DNA of 64,000 nucleotides from Diplocarpon mali (lineage: Eukaryota > Ascomycota > Leotiomycetes > Helotiales > Drepanopezizaceae). The first letter of the stretch is position 1; each line of letters opens with the position of its first letter. Location of the stretch: assembly GCA_024741835.1 (NCBI GenBank), contig JAENRP010000228.1, positions 1 through 64,000 of the forward strand, written 5' to 3'. The notes beneath the pieces were generated by a model. It was not told the origin of the DNA, did not search any database, and saw only the letters and a program-made list of their open reading frames with translations. Both the position numbers and the translations under genes were made by a program. Positions 35,946 through 47,456 of the stretch are shown here, piece by piece.

Positions 35946-36023
35946 CACCAGCAGGCCTCGCAACGGCGCTTTGATACGAAAGCTGCTGCAGCCCCTGCGG
36001 TACATCTACATCTACCTGGTATC

Positions 36024-37442
36024 ATGTCGAACGTGACGCGTGAGTGGGATCTCCCCCAGCTCAAAGAGATAGTCAAGGACAAGAGCGGCAGAGGAAAGAA
36101 AGTAAGTTGTCCGTCTCTGTATGCTTTCTCAGTAGGCCGAGTTGACGTTCCCAGCTCGATGCGAGCACTGACGCTTGCAGATGGAGTAAAGACTTCGAGA
36201 CAGGCGCGCCGCTTTTGTGTGTGGCTGGCAGCCTCGGGGTCATCAAAATCATAAATGCCTTGACGGGAGAGCTACTGAGGGTGAGATGATGCAAGACTCA
36301 CGGCGGGAAACTTGCTTACTAGATCTCCAGACTCTCACCGGACACGGAGGAGTAGGTTGCCCAACCCTCGAGTGTTGTCACTTATCTGAGCAGTACAGAA
36401 GATCAACGACCTTGTGATTTCGCCAGTGAACCACGATATCCTAGAATCAGCGTCGGAAGACTTTACTGTACGAATATGGAATCTCGATCCCGGCCATGCA
36501 AACCAACCCTGTGCTACAGTCCTTGAGGATGATGAGCACAAGGATGCCATCATGTCTCTTGTAGGTATATTGTGGACTGTCTGACCATCAACCATCACCA
36601 GCTAGCTAAGAAACAGTCTTTTCATGCATCAGGTCGATACCTACTCTCGGGAGGTTGCGATCATCTTGTGATTCTCGCGGGAACTCTGCCCTGACCAGAC
36701 CTGCTGGTCTTTTACGAACCAGCCCAGTGGACCCTACCCGAGTTCCCAGATATCAACATTGGAACCAATATGCCGACCCGCATCTACTACCCCCGCTTCT
36801 CAACGTCCGAAATCCACCAAGAATCGGTCGACTGATACGTCTCTCCCCCCCTGAAACCCCTGCGATCATTCCCCCACCTTCAGCCAACCCAGCTCACCAT
36901 CGAAAGCGTGGCGTGGTGGAACGACCTGATCCTGTCCAGGTCCGCCAACGAGAACACAATAGTCCTCTGGCCCATCAACCGCGTCGACAACACCGCGCCT
37001 CCGCCCTCCCCCTCCACAGCATGCACCGCCCATGACATATCGCGAGACACACGCTCCTCCTTCGTCACCCCAACCCCAGCATGAGCCAGCGACAACGCCC
37101 TCGCGCTCTACAAACGGCTCGTCCAGTTCGCCATCCCCAGCCGGCCAGGTCCTCTTCACGGGCTTCTCGCTCTGCCCCGGTTCTCCCGCCCCCGCCGGCC
37201 CCATCGCCACGCAGCGCTCCCACCCCATCCTCGCCTTCTGCAACTCGCTCAGCAAGATCTCTTCTTCTGGGACCCCTCCCGCTCCACTCACCACCACGAC
37301 AGCGCCCCGCGCCTCCCAGACGAAACCGGCACCATCCCTCGCCCCATCACCGCCGCCGAAGCCGAAGCCTTCAGACTGCCCTCCGCCGCCGCGCCAAAGC
37401 GCCACCCCTTCCTGCGCCCCTCCCAGCCCCGGGACCGAGGCG
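36024..37442 (+). pseudogene. Polycomb PRC2 subunit EED homologue, broken
   Basis: WD40 protein reconstructed from short exons: 36024-36101, 36155-36280, 36331-36351, 36399-36560, 36617-36667, then 36728 to about 36826, then 36884 onward. Diagnostic pieces are KDFETGAPLLCVAGS, IINALTGELLR, TLTGHGG, ESASEDFTVRIWNLDPGH, SGRYLLSGGCDHL, WTLPEFPDINIGTN, YYPRFSTSEIH and WWNDLILSRSANENTIVLW. All fit fungal EED, the histone-methyl-lysine-reading subunit of PRC2 needed for H3K27 methylation. The N-terminal repeat (about 100 residues) is missing. The last frame hits TGA at 37082-37084. It then needs a frame change near 37130-37160 (VLFTGFSLCPGS) and another near 37258 (FFWDPSRST). No convincing C-terminus follows. 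Neighbouring genes are intact, so this points to decay, though local sequence errors cannot be excluded. Confidence 0.7.
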
Positions 37443-37927
37443 GCGAGTAGCCACCAGACGGGGGATAGCCAGGAGAGCGGGCCGAAGGGAAAGGTGAACT
37501 GGGCGTAGAGCCGGAGGGATTGGGCTGTGAGGTACGGGGTGCAGGGGCCGTTGGTGAAGCTCCCGAGCAGTTCCCAAGAGCCATGGCAACATTGTTTTGT
37601 TTCATCGACGGGGAAAGGAGAAGAGCAGGGACACGTGAAACGGAGCTTGAGAGGACAAAGTTGGGAGCTGGTGTAGGAAGAGCCTTTCTAGCTGCGGACT
37701 GGAGAGGCGTCTGTGCCTCTAAACACAAGATAAACACAAAAAAATAAACATAAAACAAGAGAAAATCTATTAACACTCCAACGATCACAACTGTACCGCG
37801 CTAAATGAGGAGCATTGGATGCAACAAGTTACAATGAATTCAAAACACCTGCTACGCACCCAAAAGAAGACCCAAGCCCGCCATGATACAAATCCACGCC
37901 CCCATCTCACACGCCCCCGGCTTGAGA

Positions 37928-40264
37928 CTAGTCCACCTTGCCGTTAGCAGGCCCCCCTAGCAAGCCGTCTTTCTCCTCCAGTCTAAGGTAGCCTCCGCGG
38001 CTCGGCCGCGTCCGTCCTTTCGTGAACCACGTCGCGCCGATGAAGATACCGGTCAGTATTGCGACGGCAAAGAGCGGATGTCCCTTGATGGCGCCTCTGA
38101 TATCGAAGAAAAACTTTTGGAAATTTGATATGGTGGATTTGGGCTTGATCTTGGGGGGCGAAGCGACAACTTTGGGTATCGTTTCAAGGATGGACGTCCG
38201 GGATGCCATTATAGAGTTGCCGGTAATGGTGGTATCCCAATATCTTCGTTGCTAAGATGAATATTAGGCAAACAGGATCATGGTGAGAAACACGCCGAGT
38301 ACTCACGTCCTCATCATTGATGATGACCTTCTCGCCATCTCTGGCAACTTCAATGCCATATGTTGTTCTAATCCACCTCTCCCAGAAAACACCATCGACC
38401 CAGGCAAATCCAACTTCCTTGTGATCCGACTTGTCCATGTTTATGCGTATACTCTTGGCCGCTCTCAAGGCTCGCTGGTCGTTGCGATCCTCGGCTTCCT
38501 CGAGTCTCAGTTGCTTAGCGTCTCGAAGCTCCTGGCGTTCCCGCTGGAAGGCTATGGTTTCCTTATCCATCCATTCCAAAGCCGCGCTCTTGATTTCCTT
38601 CTTCGCCATCATGAATTCACTAGAACGTTCGCGCGAGAGAATGCCCAGCACTACAAGCTTGCCATCCATGATCTCTCGGGCATTTGAGGCTGTTAGTTCT
38701 GGGACAATTGGTAACCAGACAGACTGCATCCAGTTAAGGACCTGTCTGAAGTCTCGCATATCCTTAGGAGCGAGAGCTGTGTAGTACGTTGGGCGACCGT
38801 CTCTTGAGACCAAGAGTCGTGGCCAAGTGGTAATCTTATACCGCTCGGCCAACATCGCACTGTTGGTCTTGACCAGCTTTGCGTGTCCAATCAAGCTCAA
38901 AGTCAGCCTTTCCAGGGCAGCAAAATCCTCGGTAGTAGTGGCATGGTCGTAGAAGTACAGGAAAATAACCTCCTCCTTCTCCTCCAATTCCCCAAACTCC
39001 AGAGCGTCGATGTCCTTCACTCCATCTCCAACATCAATAGCTTTGTTGGCGTAAGACACGAGATCGCCCAAGCCACGAAGACCATCATATTCCACACGCT
39101 CTCCGCCACGGAAAAACAAGATAGTGGGATATCCTCGGACGCGGACGTCTTTGCATAACCTCGACTCAACTTCACAGTTGACCTCGCCAACATTCAGCTT
39201 CCCTTTCATCTCTTTGGCGAGCTGGACCCAGTTTGGAGCCATGGCTTGGCAGTGATGGCACCATGGGGCATAGAACTTTATGAACCAGGGCTCTTGTGTC
39301 ATTGTAACCTGTTTTTGGAAACTCTCGGCCGTGAACGAAATAGTTTTTCCAGTCGTGTTTGGGATCGCGGTTGGCTTAACTGGCACCACAGGCTTCTTTG
39401 GTTGCTTGGCCGGATTTATCTTTACTGAGGAGGCGCTAGGGGTAACTTTCACCTCTTCCTTGATATCCTGGCTCACAGTTGGCTTGATAGTGGTCTCCGT
39501 CACAGCACCCGTAGCAAGAGGAGTTTGGTCAGCCACGGGTTCAGCCGCAGTTGCTTGCGCTGCACCAGAAGGCTCTGGAGACTCTGGTCCTTGGTAGTCC
39601 TTGGAGCTCTTGGCTCCAATTTCTGGTAATTCAGGACCTTCTACCGGGCGCGAACCGGGGCGAAACGATTCTAGTGTTTCCTCGATAAATTTACTAATTG
39701 TTTGCATGTCCTTGGCACCTTCAAATCGCTTCGTTTCCTCTCCATCCTTAAACATAATGAACGTTGGGAAGGACCTGACTTGGTGATCCGCGCAAGCTGT
39801 TCCAAAAGCAATACAATCGAGGTTCCCGAAGTGGAAGTTGTAGTAGGAAGTGAACGAATTTAGCGACGTCGAGGAGGCATCTGCAGAGGGGACAGGTTTC
39901 GATGTGTAGTAGTATTCGTATAAGGTTTGCCATGTCGGCGCAACGTGCAGACAGTGAGGGCAGTAAGGTCTAGGTCACAGTTACTACTTGGGTCTGAGGG
40001 GCACTTGACATGCACGTCGGCTGGTATAACTGACGAGTGATGCTTCACAAACCACCAGCCCTCCTCGATGGTCGCATTGAACTTCTCTCCGTCGATATCC
40101 AGCAACGGAGGTACCTCAACGCCGTTGAACATCGTAGGATCTGGACCCTTCTCCGCGTCGTCCGCATCTGCGACTGACGCATCTCTTCCTTCTAAATTAG
40201 AGTCCGAAGACTCTGCTATAGCAGACGATGCGAAAAGAGTGCAGAGAACCGGAAGGAGACGCAT
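37928..40264 (-). CDS. Membrane-anchored ER thioredoxin/protein disulfide isomerase
   Basis: Predicted exons 40264-40035, 39969-38307 and 38251-37928 give 738 residues. The protein starts with a signal peptide (MRLLPVLCTLFASSAIA). The first thioredoxin domain has its active site CPHC at 80-83, formed only after splicing intron 1 (GTCAGT donor, 65 bp). A Pro/Thr-rich linker leads to a second thioredoxin domain with CHHC at about 304-307 (KFYAPWCHHCQAMAP). An inactive thioredoxin-like region and a charged coiled segment (AKKEIKSAALEWMDKE) follow. Near the C-terminus is one membrane segment (PLFAVAILTGIFIGATWF) followed by a basic tail. The architecture resembles yeast Eps1 and TMX-type isomerases, which help fold and survey secreted and membrane proteins in the ER. 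It is transcribed divergently from TDP1. Confidence 0.88.
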
Positions 40265-40693
40265 TTTGAGCGTGTTGCCTAGTGCTCCTGAGACGAAAAC
40301 AGCGTAAACGGCGGAACCGCCGGTGAACAACTCTACGGCGCAATCGCAGGTCGTTTTTCGACGGATTCTGGCGCAATATCGTACAGATTCGAGGGGCCTA
40401 TCGTGGTGACGCAGTCGAGATGTTGAAGTCTGAGACCGGATGGTATAACGAATGGACTAGGCTTATTGTTCCTTCGTCGTCCTGAGTCGAGACCTGAACG
40501 TATGGAACGGCCACTAGTCAGAAGGCCAACTAGCGCGGGTCGCTTCGTGGAAACTGCCCCTCCTGAAAGTACACGTGATCATCAATCAACAACTCTTTCA
40601 TGTTCAAGCTCTTGTCGAATTCTCTGCAAGCAGCGGAAATTCTTGGTCACGCAAAGCTGCCGTATCACCAAGATGTTAAGAGGAGTTAAAGAT
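40265..40693. promoter_or_regulatory. Divergent promoter region PDI/TDP1
   Basis: About 430 bp between the two predicted start codons, which point away from each other. It must carry both promoters. The TDP1 frame is open upstream to 40502, so TDP1 could start earlier and shorten this region. Confidence 0.55.
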
Positions 40694-42481
40694 ATGACCG
40701 CCCTCAGAGACAATATGGAAAACGAATCTGAAGAACGGTCACGTAAGAGGCGCAGAACGAGTAACAATGATGAGACCAACAAGAATAAGAAACTGCCACA
40801 CAGTCTGACCAGTTCGATATCGCCTCCTCCCCTCCGTCGGAACTGCAAGCAAGAGACTAAGGTTCCAAAAATCGTGCAATCCCCTTTCCAGCTCACCTGG
40901 ATTCAAGACCTTCCGGACGGTTCTAACAAAGATGCCATCTCCTTGAAGGACATACTTGGAGATCCCATGATTGCAGAGTGCTGGGACTTCAACTATCTTC
41001 ATGATCTGGACTTCTTGATGGGCGCATTTGATGGCGATGTTCGAGATCTTGTCAAGGTTCATGTGGTTCACGGATTCTGGAAACGTGAGGATTCGTCGCG
41101 AGTCAACATGGAGGTCTGCTGGTGATTTTTCTCAGGAGCACACAGCTGACATTCGGTTCAGACGCAAGCTAACAAATACTCCAACATCACCTTACATACC
41201 GCATACATGCCAGAAATGTATGGAACCCACCATACCAAGGTACACCCATTGTATGACTTATTGGGGAGGCCTAATGACGGTTCTAGATGCTCGTTCTTCT
41301 CCGGCATGATGATACTGCACAGATCGTCATACACACTGCCAACATGATCGCTTTTGACTGGACAAACATGACACAAGCTGCCTGGATATCACCTGTCTTG
41401 CCACAAATCCCCGCCGACAGTCCACCGGTGACCCAAGATCCAGGCCCTGTCGGCAGCGGCTCCAGGTTCAAGCTGGACTTTTTGAGTTACCTCAAAGCCT
41501 ACGACACGAAACGCACTATCTGCAAACCACTCATCGAGAAGCTCGTGAAATACGACTTCTCGACCATTCGAGGAGCTCTGGTTGCTAGCGTACCTGGCAA
41601 GCAGAAAACCGAATCAGCCTCCAAGACCTTGTGGGGCTGGGCTGGGCTGAAGAATGCCCTGCGTGCTGTACCATCCCAGAGTAAACAAGCAGATATTGTC
41701 ATCCAGATCTCTTCCATCGCTACACTAAGCGAGAAGTGGCTCGACAAGACTTTGTTCGAGGCCATGAGCACCTCCAAAGATCATAGCCTTTCAAGGTCCA
41801 AGTTCAGGATTATCTTTCCCACGGCGGACGAGATCAGGAGGAGCCTGAATGGCTATCAATCCGGAGCAGCCATCCATACGAAGATCCAGACACCTGCCCA
41901 GGCGAAACAGGTCCAACTACTAAAACCGATGTTCTGCCACTGGGCCGGAGACGCTCGTGGGAGTGTTGCAAGCCCTGGGCCGGTATCTGATGCTGGTCGA
42001 AAGCGCGCTGCTCCACACATCAAAACCTTCATTCGATTTGCCGACGCTTCCCGGTCTACTATCGACGTGAGTCGTATTCTCATTCACACCCGTTTAGATT
42101 TCTCTTATTGCATCCCTTTCAATTATCTACACGTCAGCACTAATATCTCAGCAGTGGATGCTATTATCTTCTGCCAACCTGTCTCGGCAAGCATGGGGGG
42201 GAGGGGACGACGTTGCAGGTAATTTTCGTATATGTAGCTACGAAGTTGGCGTGCTGGTATGGCCGGAGTTGTTCGGAGAGAAAGCTACCATGGTGCCAAC
42301 TTTCAAGACGGATACACCAGCCGCCAGCGCTGGAAAGCCAGGTTCCGAAGTAATTATTGGAGCAAGGATGCCGTACGATCTGCCTCTGGTTCCATACGGG
42401 AAGGGCGACTTGCCATGGTGTGCTACCTCTTCATATCAGGAGCCAGATTGGAAGGGCCAGACTTACACAGTGGAACGATAA
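40694..42481 (+). CDS. TDP1: Tyrosyl-DNA phosphodiesterase 1
   Basis: Predicted exons 40694-41113, 41162-41239, 41287-42066 and 42155-42481 give 534 residues. The protein has a charged, nuclear-type N-terminus (ERSRKRRRTSNN) followed by the phospholipase-D-superfamily core. The first catalytic HxK motif is in GTHHTKMLVLLRHDD (H164, K166). The second is PHIKTFIRF (H410, K412). LLSSANLSRQAWG and SYEVGVLVWP are typical TDP1 C-terminal strands. The enzyme removes covalent topoisomerase I and other 3' adducts from DNA. The start is chosen at 40694 because the sequence becomes TDP1-like only there; ATGs at 40502 and 40673 are in the same open frame. The intron 1 donor (GTCTGC) is weak but is the only one that keeps frame. 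Confidence 0.9.
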
Positions 42482-42720
42482 CCAGGACATAAGCTTGAAG
42501 CAGCACAGAATGGGCTATGCATTTCTCTATCGAGGCCGAATTCGCAGGACATTCTCAGAGCATAGCATTTCCACACGAGAACTACTAGCGCGTAAATATA
42601 TAACCCTCCATGAATTATGCTTTCTGCAGAGCATTTTCCCACCTTCCCGGCCAGATATGTATGATTCGACCCGCATGAAGTTGTCGCCCTATGGCCTCAT
42701 AACGCCATCAACTCATCCGT
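42482..42720. other. Shared 3' region of TDP1 and ACBP
   Basis: 239 bp between convergent stop codons; no gene. Confidence 0.6.
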
Positions 42721-43161
42721 CTAAGCACCAACAGCCTCAGGCGCCTTGTTGGCATCATACCCATACTTCTCCTTGAGCGATTCGACCAGAGCGACGTATT
42801 TCTCCTTGGCCTGGTCGCTGGTAAGACCCTCATCAACGATCTTCTGCCACGCGCGCTTCTTCGCCTTGCCCTAGCCGCAGAACACCGTTAGCACCCACTT
42901 CCGTCACGTCGCTCAGCTCCTATGTATCGGGATGTCATACCTTGAGGTCAAAGGTCCCCGGCTGCTCGGCCTTGGTGATGTCCTCCCCACTAGCTACCTT
43001 GAACAATCCTATAGGTAGAACAACCCTTAGCACTGGTTCTGTGCTTTATACGGGGGGTACGAGAGAGTGTACGAACCGTAGAGCTCGAGAAGATCGTCGT
43101 TCGAGGGCTTGGAGGTCAATTTCTTCGAATCGGCGACGGCGGTGTCGAAGGCAGCGGACAT
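42721..43161 (-). CDS. ACB1: Acyl-CoA-binding protein
   Basis: Predicted exons 43161-43077, 43008-42941 and 42870-42721 give 100 residues. Introns are 68 and 70 bp and keep frame. The N-terminus reads MSAAFDTAVADSKKL. The core has NDDLLELYGLFKVASGED, then TFDLKGKAKKRAWQKI, and ends KYVALVESLKEKYG. This is the complete four-helix ACBP domain, including the LYGL and FDLKGKAK signatures that bind the CoA head group. It carries medium- and long-chain acyl-CoA in the cytosol and buffers their pool. Length is normal for a fungal ACBP plus a short C-terminal tail. No single long open frame exists because the exons are short, so this gene is easy to miss. Confidence 0.92.
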
Positions 43162-44888
43162 GGTGGGCTGTTGGGTTGGGTTGGGTTTTCGTTGAGGGGT
43201 GGTGGTTGGAGTTCTGGACGTTGGCAGAATCGTCAGTGATGCTGCCAGCTATGATAGATATTCTCGACCAAGTAACATGGAAGAATGCTGAAGATTCTGT
43301 GGTGCAAGAGACTTACTTGGGTGTTGGATGAGCCGTGTAGAGTGAAGACTGGCGGGAGAGAGAGTGCCGTTGACGAGGTCGGATGGCGGGGTAAATAAAG
43401 GCGGGTCAATAGAAAAGCAAATATCTCAGGGGTAGTGGAGACAACGCCACAAGGTCACCATTTTACATCCAGGAAGAACGAGGATCCTGATATCCGTTAT
43501 CGCTTTCAATTGAAGTTTTCGTTTCGTAGTGAGAAAGATCGCCCTTTCGGTGCCAATTCCAAGTCAGATAGCTTAGAGTCTGGTGCATAGCTGCTGCAGC
43601 TTTGGGTCATATTGTTGTGTTATCGTGTACTTTCATGTGTTACTCCTTAGTACGTAATTATCTACTCGGCCGCGTCTTGTTGGGCCAAGTCAGATCCTTT
43701 TCGTAGAAACCGCTATGGATGGTTTTGATGGAATTCAAGAGCCAGGTCTTTATCTGCAAGTAGAGAGGCCCAGTGAAGGCGATGCCGCCAGCTCAGGCTT
43801 TATTTCTACATATCTTAACACCTGAAAGCTGATGTCCGACAGTTGAATCCAGTCGTGGAAAATGGGCCGCAATGACAGCATGCAGGTGGTGCCGAAGCTG
43901 GCGGCTATGTGAACTTGTCACGTGTTTACATACTCATCGTCGAGGGATATGGATAACAGGACTGCTGGGTTTCTCCGGAGCCCATATCTCTGGGTTGCAT
44001 ATCAAGCCTCTGTGTGAAGTTCCAAGATTTCTTGCCTCGCCTTCTTTGGGGCTCATTAATAGTACCTACACAAAGAGACTGGAAGGTATCGGGGACCAGT
44101 TCGCGTCGCAGCAAGCGCATAACAGCTCTCCCATCTCTCTGTGTTACGGATGCATCATGTTGACTCGCTCAAACGCTCAACAGACAGCAAATGCTGATTG
44201 TTGACATTCTCCCTCTTGAACGCTGGCCAGGGGTTTCGCTAAAGTTTACCGATACGGGGCAGCTAACGAGGTTTGCCTATATAGCTACCCAGGTACTACC
44301 TACCTACCTATCAAGTAACATCAGAAGGTAGCCCTTTGTCGGGAATAGCTCTCTACCTCACAATTTCTCTGTCTATTTCGATGAAGGCCCTCGCTGCTGA
44401 CATCTGATGTCTTGAATAAAGAAAGAGGCTCTTCACGGAGGGTACTCCACCAAATCAGTTTGCTCTACAAGGCCAAAGTCACTCTAGGACGTGATGTTGA
44501 TACATCTTCTAGGGTGATCATGTGAGAGGTGTGAATTTTCTGTTCAAAGTAATCCAGCCGGGCCAGTGTGCTGACAGATGTGTATGGCTTAGAACGCTAT
44601 ACCTGCAGGCTCAAGTTCATCCGAGGTTCGAATTGCTAAGAGCATGGGTTCATCCGGGATTTTGTGCGTGTTGTTTGTTGTGGTGTCAATGAGGGGCTCG
44701 CTCGCTGAAGGTGTGGCTTTGCAGATCCCTGTCATATCAAGCCACAGAACAAGGCGCGCACTGCGATCTGCCATGACGTCCTTGCTAACCCTCTATTAAA
44801 CACGCACAACGCTCTACTCCAAGATGCATCGCCATCGGCCCTTCGTCTCCCACGCTCAATAGAGGCAACGATATCGACCATATAAACC
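43162..44888. other. Intergenic, divergent promoters of ACBP and TEP1
   Basis: About 1.7 kb between two start codons facing away from each other. It includes an ACCT-type short repeat near 44296-44310. No open frame is supported. Confidence 0.55.
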
Positions 44889-46622
44889 ATGGCTTCCCTC
44901 CTGCGCCAAATCGTCGCCGGCCCTCGCTCGCGCCACCCAGAAGCCGGGCTCGACCTTTGCTACGTGACCGACCAAATCATCGCGACGTCGGGCCCCAGCG
45001 GTACTTATCCCCAGCGCGCATACCGCAACCCTCTTAACCAGTTTGTCAAGTTCCTCGATTACAAACACGGAGAGGATTGGGCGATTTGGGAGTTCCGAGC
45101 CGAGGGGACGGGATATCCTGACTCGGAGGTCTATGGGCGGGTTTACCATTATCCATGGCCAGATCACCACCCACCGCCGTTTCGGCTGGTGCCTATGATC
45201 ATGGCTAGTATGAGAAACTGGCTGCGCGAGTCTGCTGGGGATGAGGTCGCAACAGACAGCAAGAAACAGGGAAACGGTGGGAAGAGAGTAGAGCGCAAGA
45301 GGGTTGTGGTTGTACATTGTAAGGCGGGTAAGGGTCGGAGTGGAACGATAGCATGCAGTTATCTGATATCGGAATGCGGCTGGACGTCAGCTGAAGCTCT
45401 GGCCAGATTTACGGAACGGAGAATGCGACCTGGGTTTGGACAGGGTGTCAGTATACCCAGTCAACTACGCTGGGTTGGCTACGTGGATAGGTGGACGAAA
45501 TCGAACAAAATTTACGTCGAGAGACAAATTGAGATATTGGAAGTGCACGTCTGGGGACTGCGGGATGGCGTAAAGGTGCAAGTGGAAGGTTACGTCGATG
45601 AAGGAAAAACAATCAAGCTCTTCCACGTCTTTACCAAGAAAGAACGGGTAGTCGTCGAAGGCAACACGCCAGGCGGAGGAGGGCTTAAAGACATGCTATC
45701 CGATATGGCCGGCTTCCAAAACGAAGGAAAGGTGGCCAAAGCCAACTCCGCCGACCAACTTGGAAGAATACCGACTCCTCCTCAAGCAGCAGGAAACTCT
45801 GGCTTGAGCTCTACCGAAGTGGAAACCACAGCCGCTGAGGGCGGCGGTTCGGCCGTTATCTTCAAGCCCTTCACACGAATCATCCTCCCATCCAGCGACA
45901 TCAATATCGATTTCGAGCGGCGGAACAAAGCCTCCCTGGGCTGGACGATGGTTACAGCCGTAGCACACGTGTGGTTCAACTGTTTCTTCGAAGGCAACGG
46001 CCCGGAGCAAGGCGGTATTCCGGACGAGAACGGCGTCTTCGCAATCGAGTGGGACAAAATGGACGGCATCAAAGGCTCCAGCCGGAAAGGTGCCCGGGCT
46101 TTCGACAGGCTTTCCGTGGTTTGGAGAGCGTACGACCCCTCCCCCAGCGGCGAAGACAAGAAGCAAGACATCATCACCGTGCCCGGTCTCAACTCCCCCG
46201 TTCCTCAAATGGCGGCCGCGGACTGGAAGGGAGGCAACGAGACCTCGCCCGGCCTGGGCAAAGACCTGGGCCTGAGGACCGAAAGTCCAGGGAGCGCGAA
46301 TATCAGCAAGGCGAGCAGCATGAGGAGCAGCGGCCCCAACAACGACTATGATTCCGTGGAGGGCGTCAAGCCCAGCGGGCCAAGCGGCGAGGAGGAGATC
46401 AACGCCGACGATGTCGACGTGAGGAAGCTGCCGCAGCCACAGGCGAATGCTTCGGAACCTTCCCTGGCGCAGGTCAATGCGGGTCCTGACACGGCATCCA
46501 AGACCACACCCGCCCAGACTTCAAGCCAGGCTGTGAATCCGGAGCCGAACGTACCACCACAGATCAACACGGCATCCAACACTGCGCCGAAGCAAACAAT
46601 CAATCGGGACCCGAGCGCGTAA
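44889..46622 (+). CDS. PTEN-like phosphatase (Tep1)
   Basis: Intronless frame of 577 residues with ATG at 44889. The N-terminus (MASLLRQIVAGPRSRHPEAG, then DLCYVTDQIIATSGPSG) matches the PTEN start. The WPDHHPPP loop at about 90-97 carries the general acid Asp. The P-loop HCKAGKGRSG (143-152) has catalytic C144 and R150. The two lysines of this loop are the PTEN-specific ones that favour phosphoinositide 3-phosphate substrates. PTEN has Thr where this protein has S151. A C2-like region follows (DGVKVQVEGYVDEGKTIKL, then FTRIILPSSDINIDFERR). The last 170 residues are Pro/Ser/Asn-rich and probably disordered. Family members remove the 3-phosphate of PtdIns(3,4,5)P3 at membranes, and in fungi affect development and stress responses. 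Confidence 0.92.
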   Translation: MASLLRQIVAGPRSRHPEAGLDLCYVTDQIIATSGPSGTYPQRAYRNPLNQFVKFLDYKHGEDWAIWEFRAEGTGYPDSEVYGRVYHYPWPDHHPPPFRLVPMIMASMRNWLRESAGDEVATDSKKQGNGGKRVERKRVVVVHCKAGKGRSGTIACSYLISECGWTSAEALARFTERRMRPGFGQGVSIPSQLRWVGYVDRWTKSNKIYVERQIEILEVHVWGLRDGVKVQVEGYVDEGKTIKLFHVFTKKERVVVEGNTPGGGGLKDMLSDMAGFQNEGKVAKANSADQLGRIPTPPQAAGNSGLSSTEVETTAAEGGGSAVIFKPFTRIILPSSDINIDFERRNKASLGWTMVTAVAHVWFNCFFEGNGPEQGGIPDENGVFAIEWDKMDGIKGSSRKGARAFDRLSVVWRAYDPSPSGEDKKQDIITVPGLNSPVPQMAAADWKGGNETSPGLGKDLGLRTESPGSANISKASSMRSSGPNNDYDSVEGVKPSGPSGEEEINADDVDVRKLPQPQANASEPSLAQVNAGPDTASKTTPAQTSSQAVNPEPNVPPQINTASNTAPKQTINRDPSA

Positions 46623-47456
46623 GCCTTGGCCTTCTTCACATCACCTCCCTTTGTCGGCCTTTCCTTTCACACCACTCTCTTGTCATGATTCCTCCCATAC
46701 CATACTATACCATACCATACCCGAACATGACGCACTGAAAAACTGATATCCCACAGTCACGTCCCCAGCTCTAGTCCTACATTTCCAGGAGACCCATTGA
46801 TGCGAGACGTGGCTACTGTAGCCACGTCTTCTCTGCCAGATGGCGTGCCAGAAGATCAGCTCCTGGATGCCAAGAGCCACGGCTTGGGCCATCTGCAATC
46901 GAAGAACAGGACGGTGGACTCATAGAATACTTATTTGCATTTGTTTACGAGGAGTTTGTTGTGCAGCCGTGCCGCAGAGTTATCTAAACAACGAGCAGTG
47001 AGGATGGCTGGGGGATCACGAGGCATGGACGATGACGAAGAGAGGCAATAGAAACCAGGCAGGCATATTCACGGCGTTTCGGTATACAGGTAGACTTTTT
47101 CGCTGGAAACGAAAGCATTGACTGCATACAGGTAACTTGACAGAGTATATACCCCGGTCACAACTCATCTGTTTTTTTAATGCTGGGTCAGCGATGCGGC
47201 CTCTGCACCGCGGGTATCTGAGCTAACCTTCGCTTCAAGCAGTTTCGTCCCGAAAAAAAGCTTCTCACCCAGGCAAACGTCTTTCTACCTGCCGTGTACC
47301 AGTGCAGTGCTCTGTCGTGTACCGATATTTCCCGACGGATTCTGAGCCGATGTGAGAGTCGCACCCTAATCGTTGCTATGGTACGCTCTAGGCGATTTCA
47401 AATCGCCCGCAGAAGCACTATTGCTCATTTTGTTCTGGACCGTGTGGCACATTGAA
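46623..47456. other. Shared 3' region, convergent genes
   Basis: About 830 bp between the phosphatase stop and the stop of the next minus-strand gene. It includes CATAC-type short repeats near 46697-46722. No gene supported. Confidence 0.55.

Noticed and set aside
37081..37788. Pro/Ser/Arg-rich frames on both strands over the EED 3' part
   Set aside because: Shadows of the EED frames caused by high GC and Pro codons; only the EED frames show homology.
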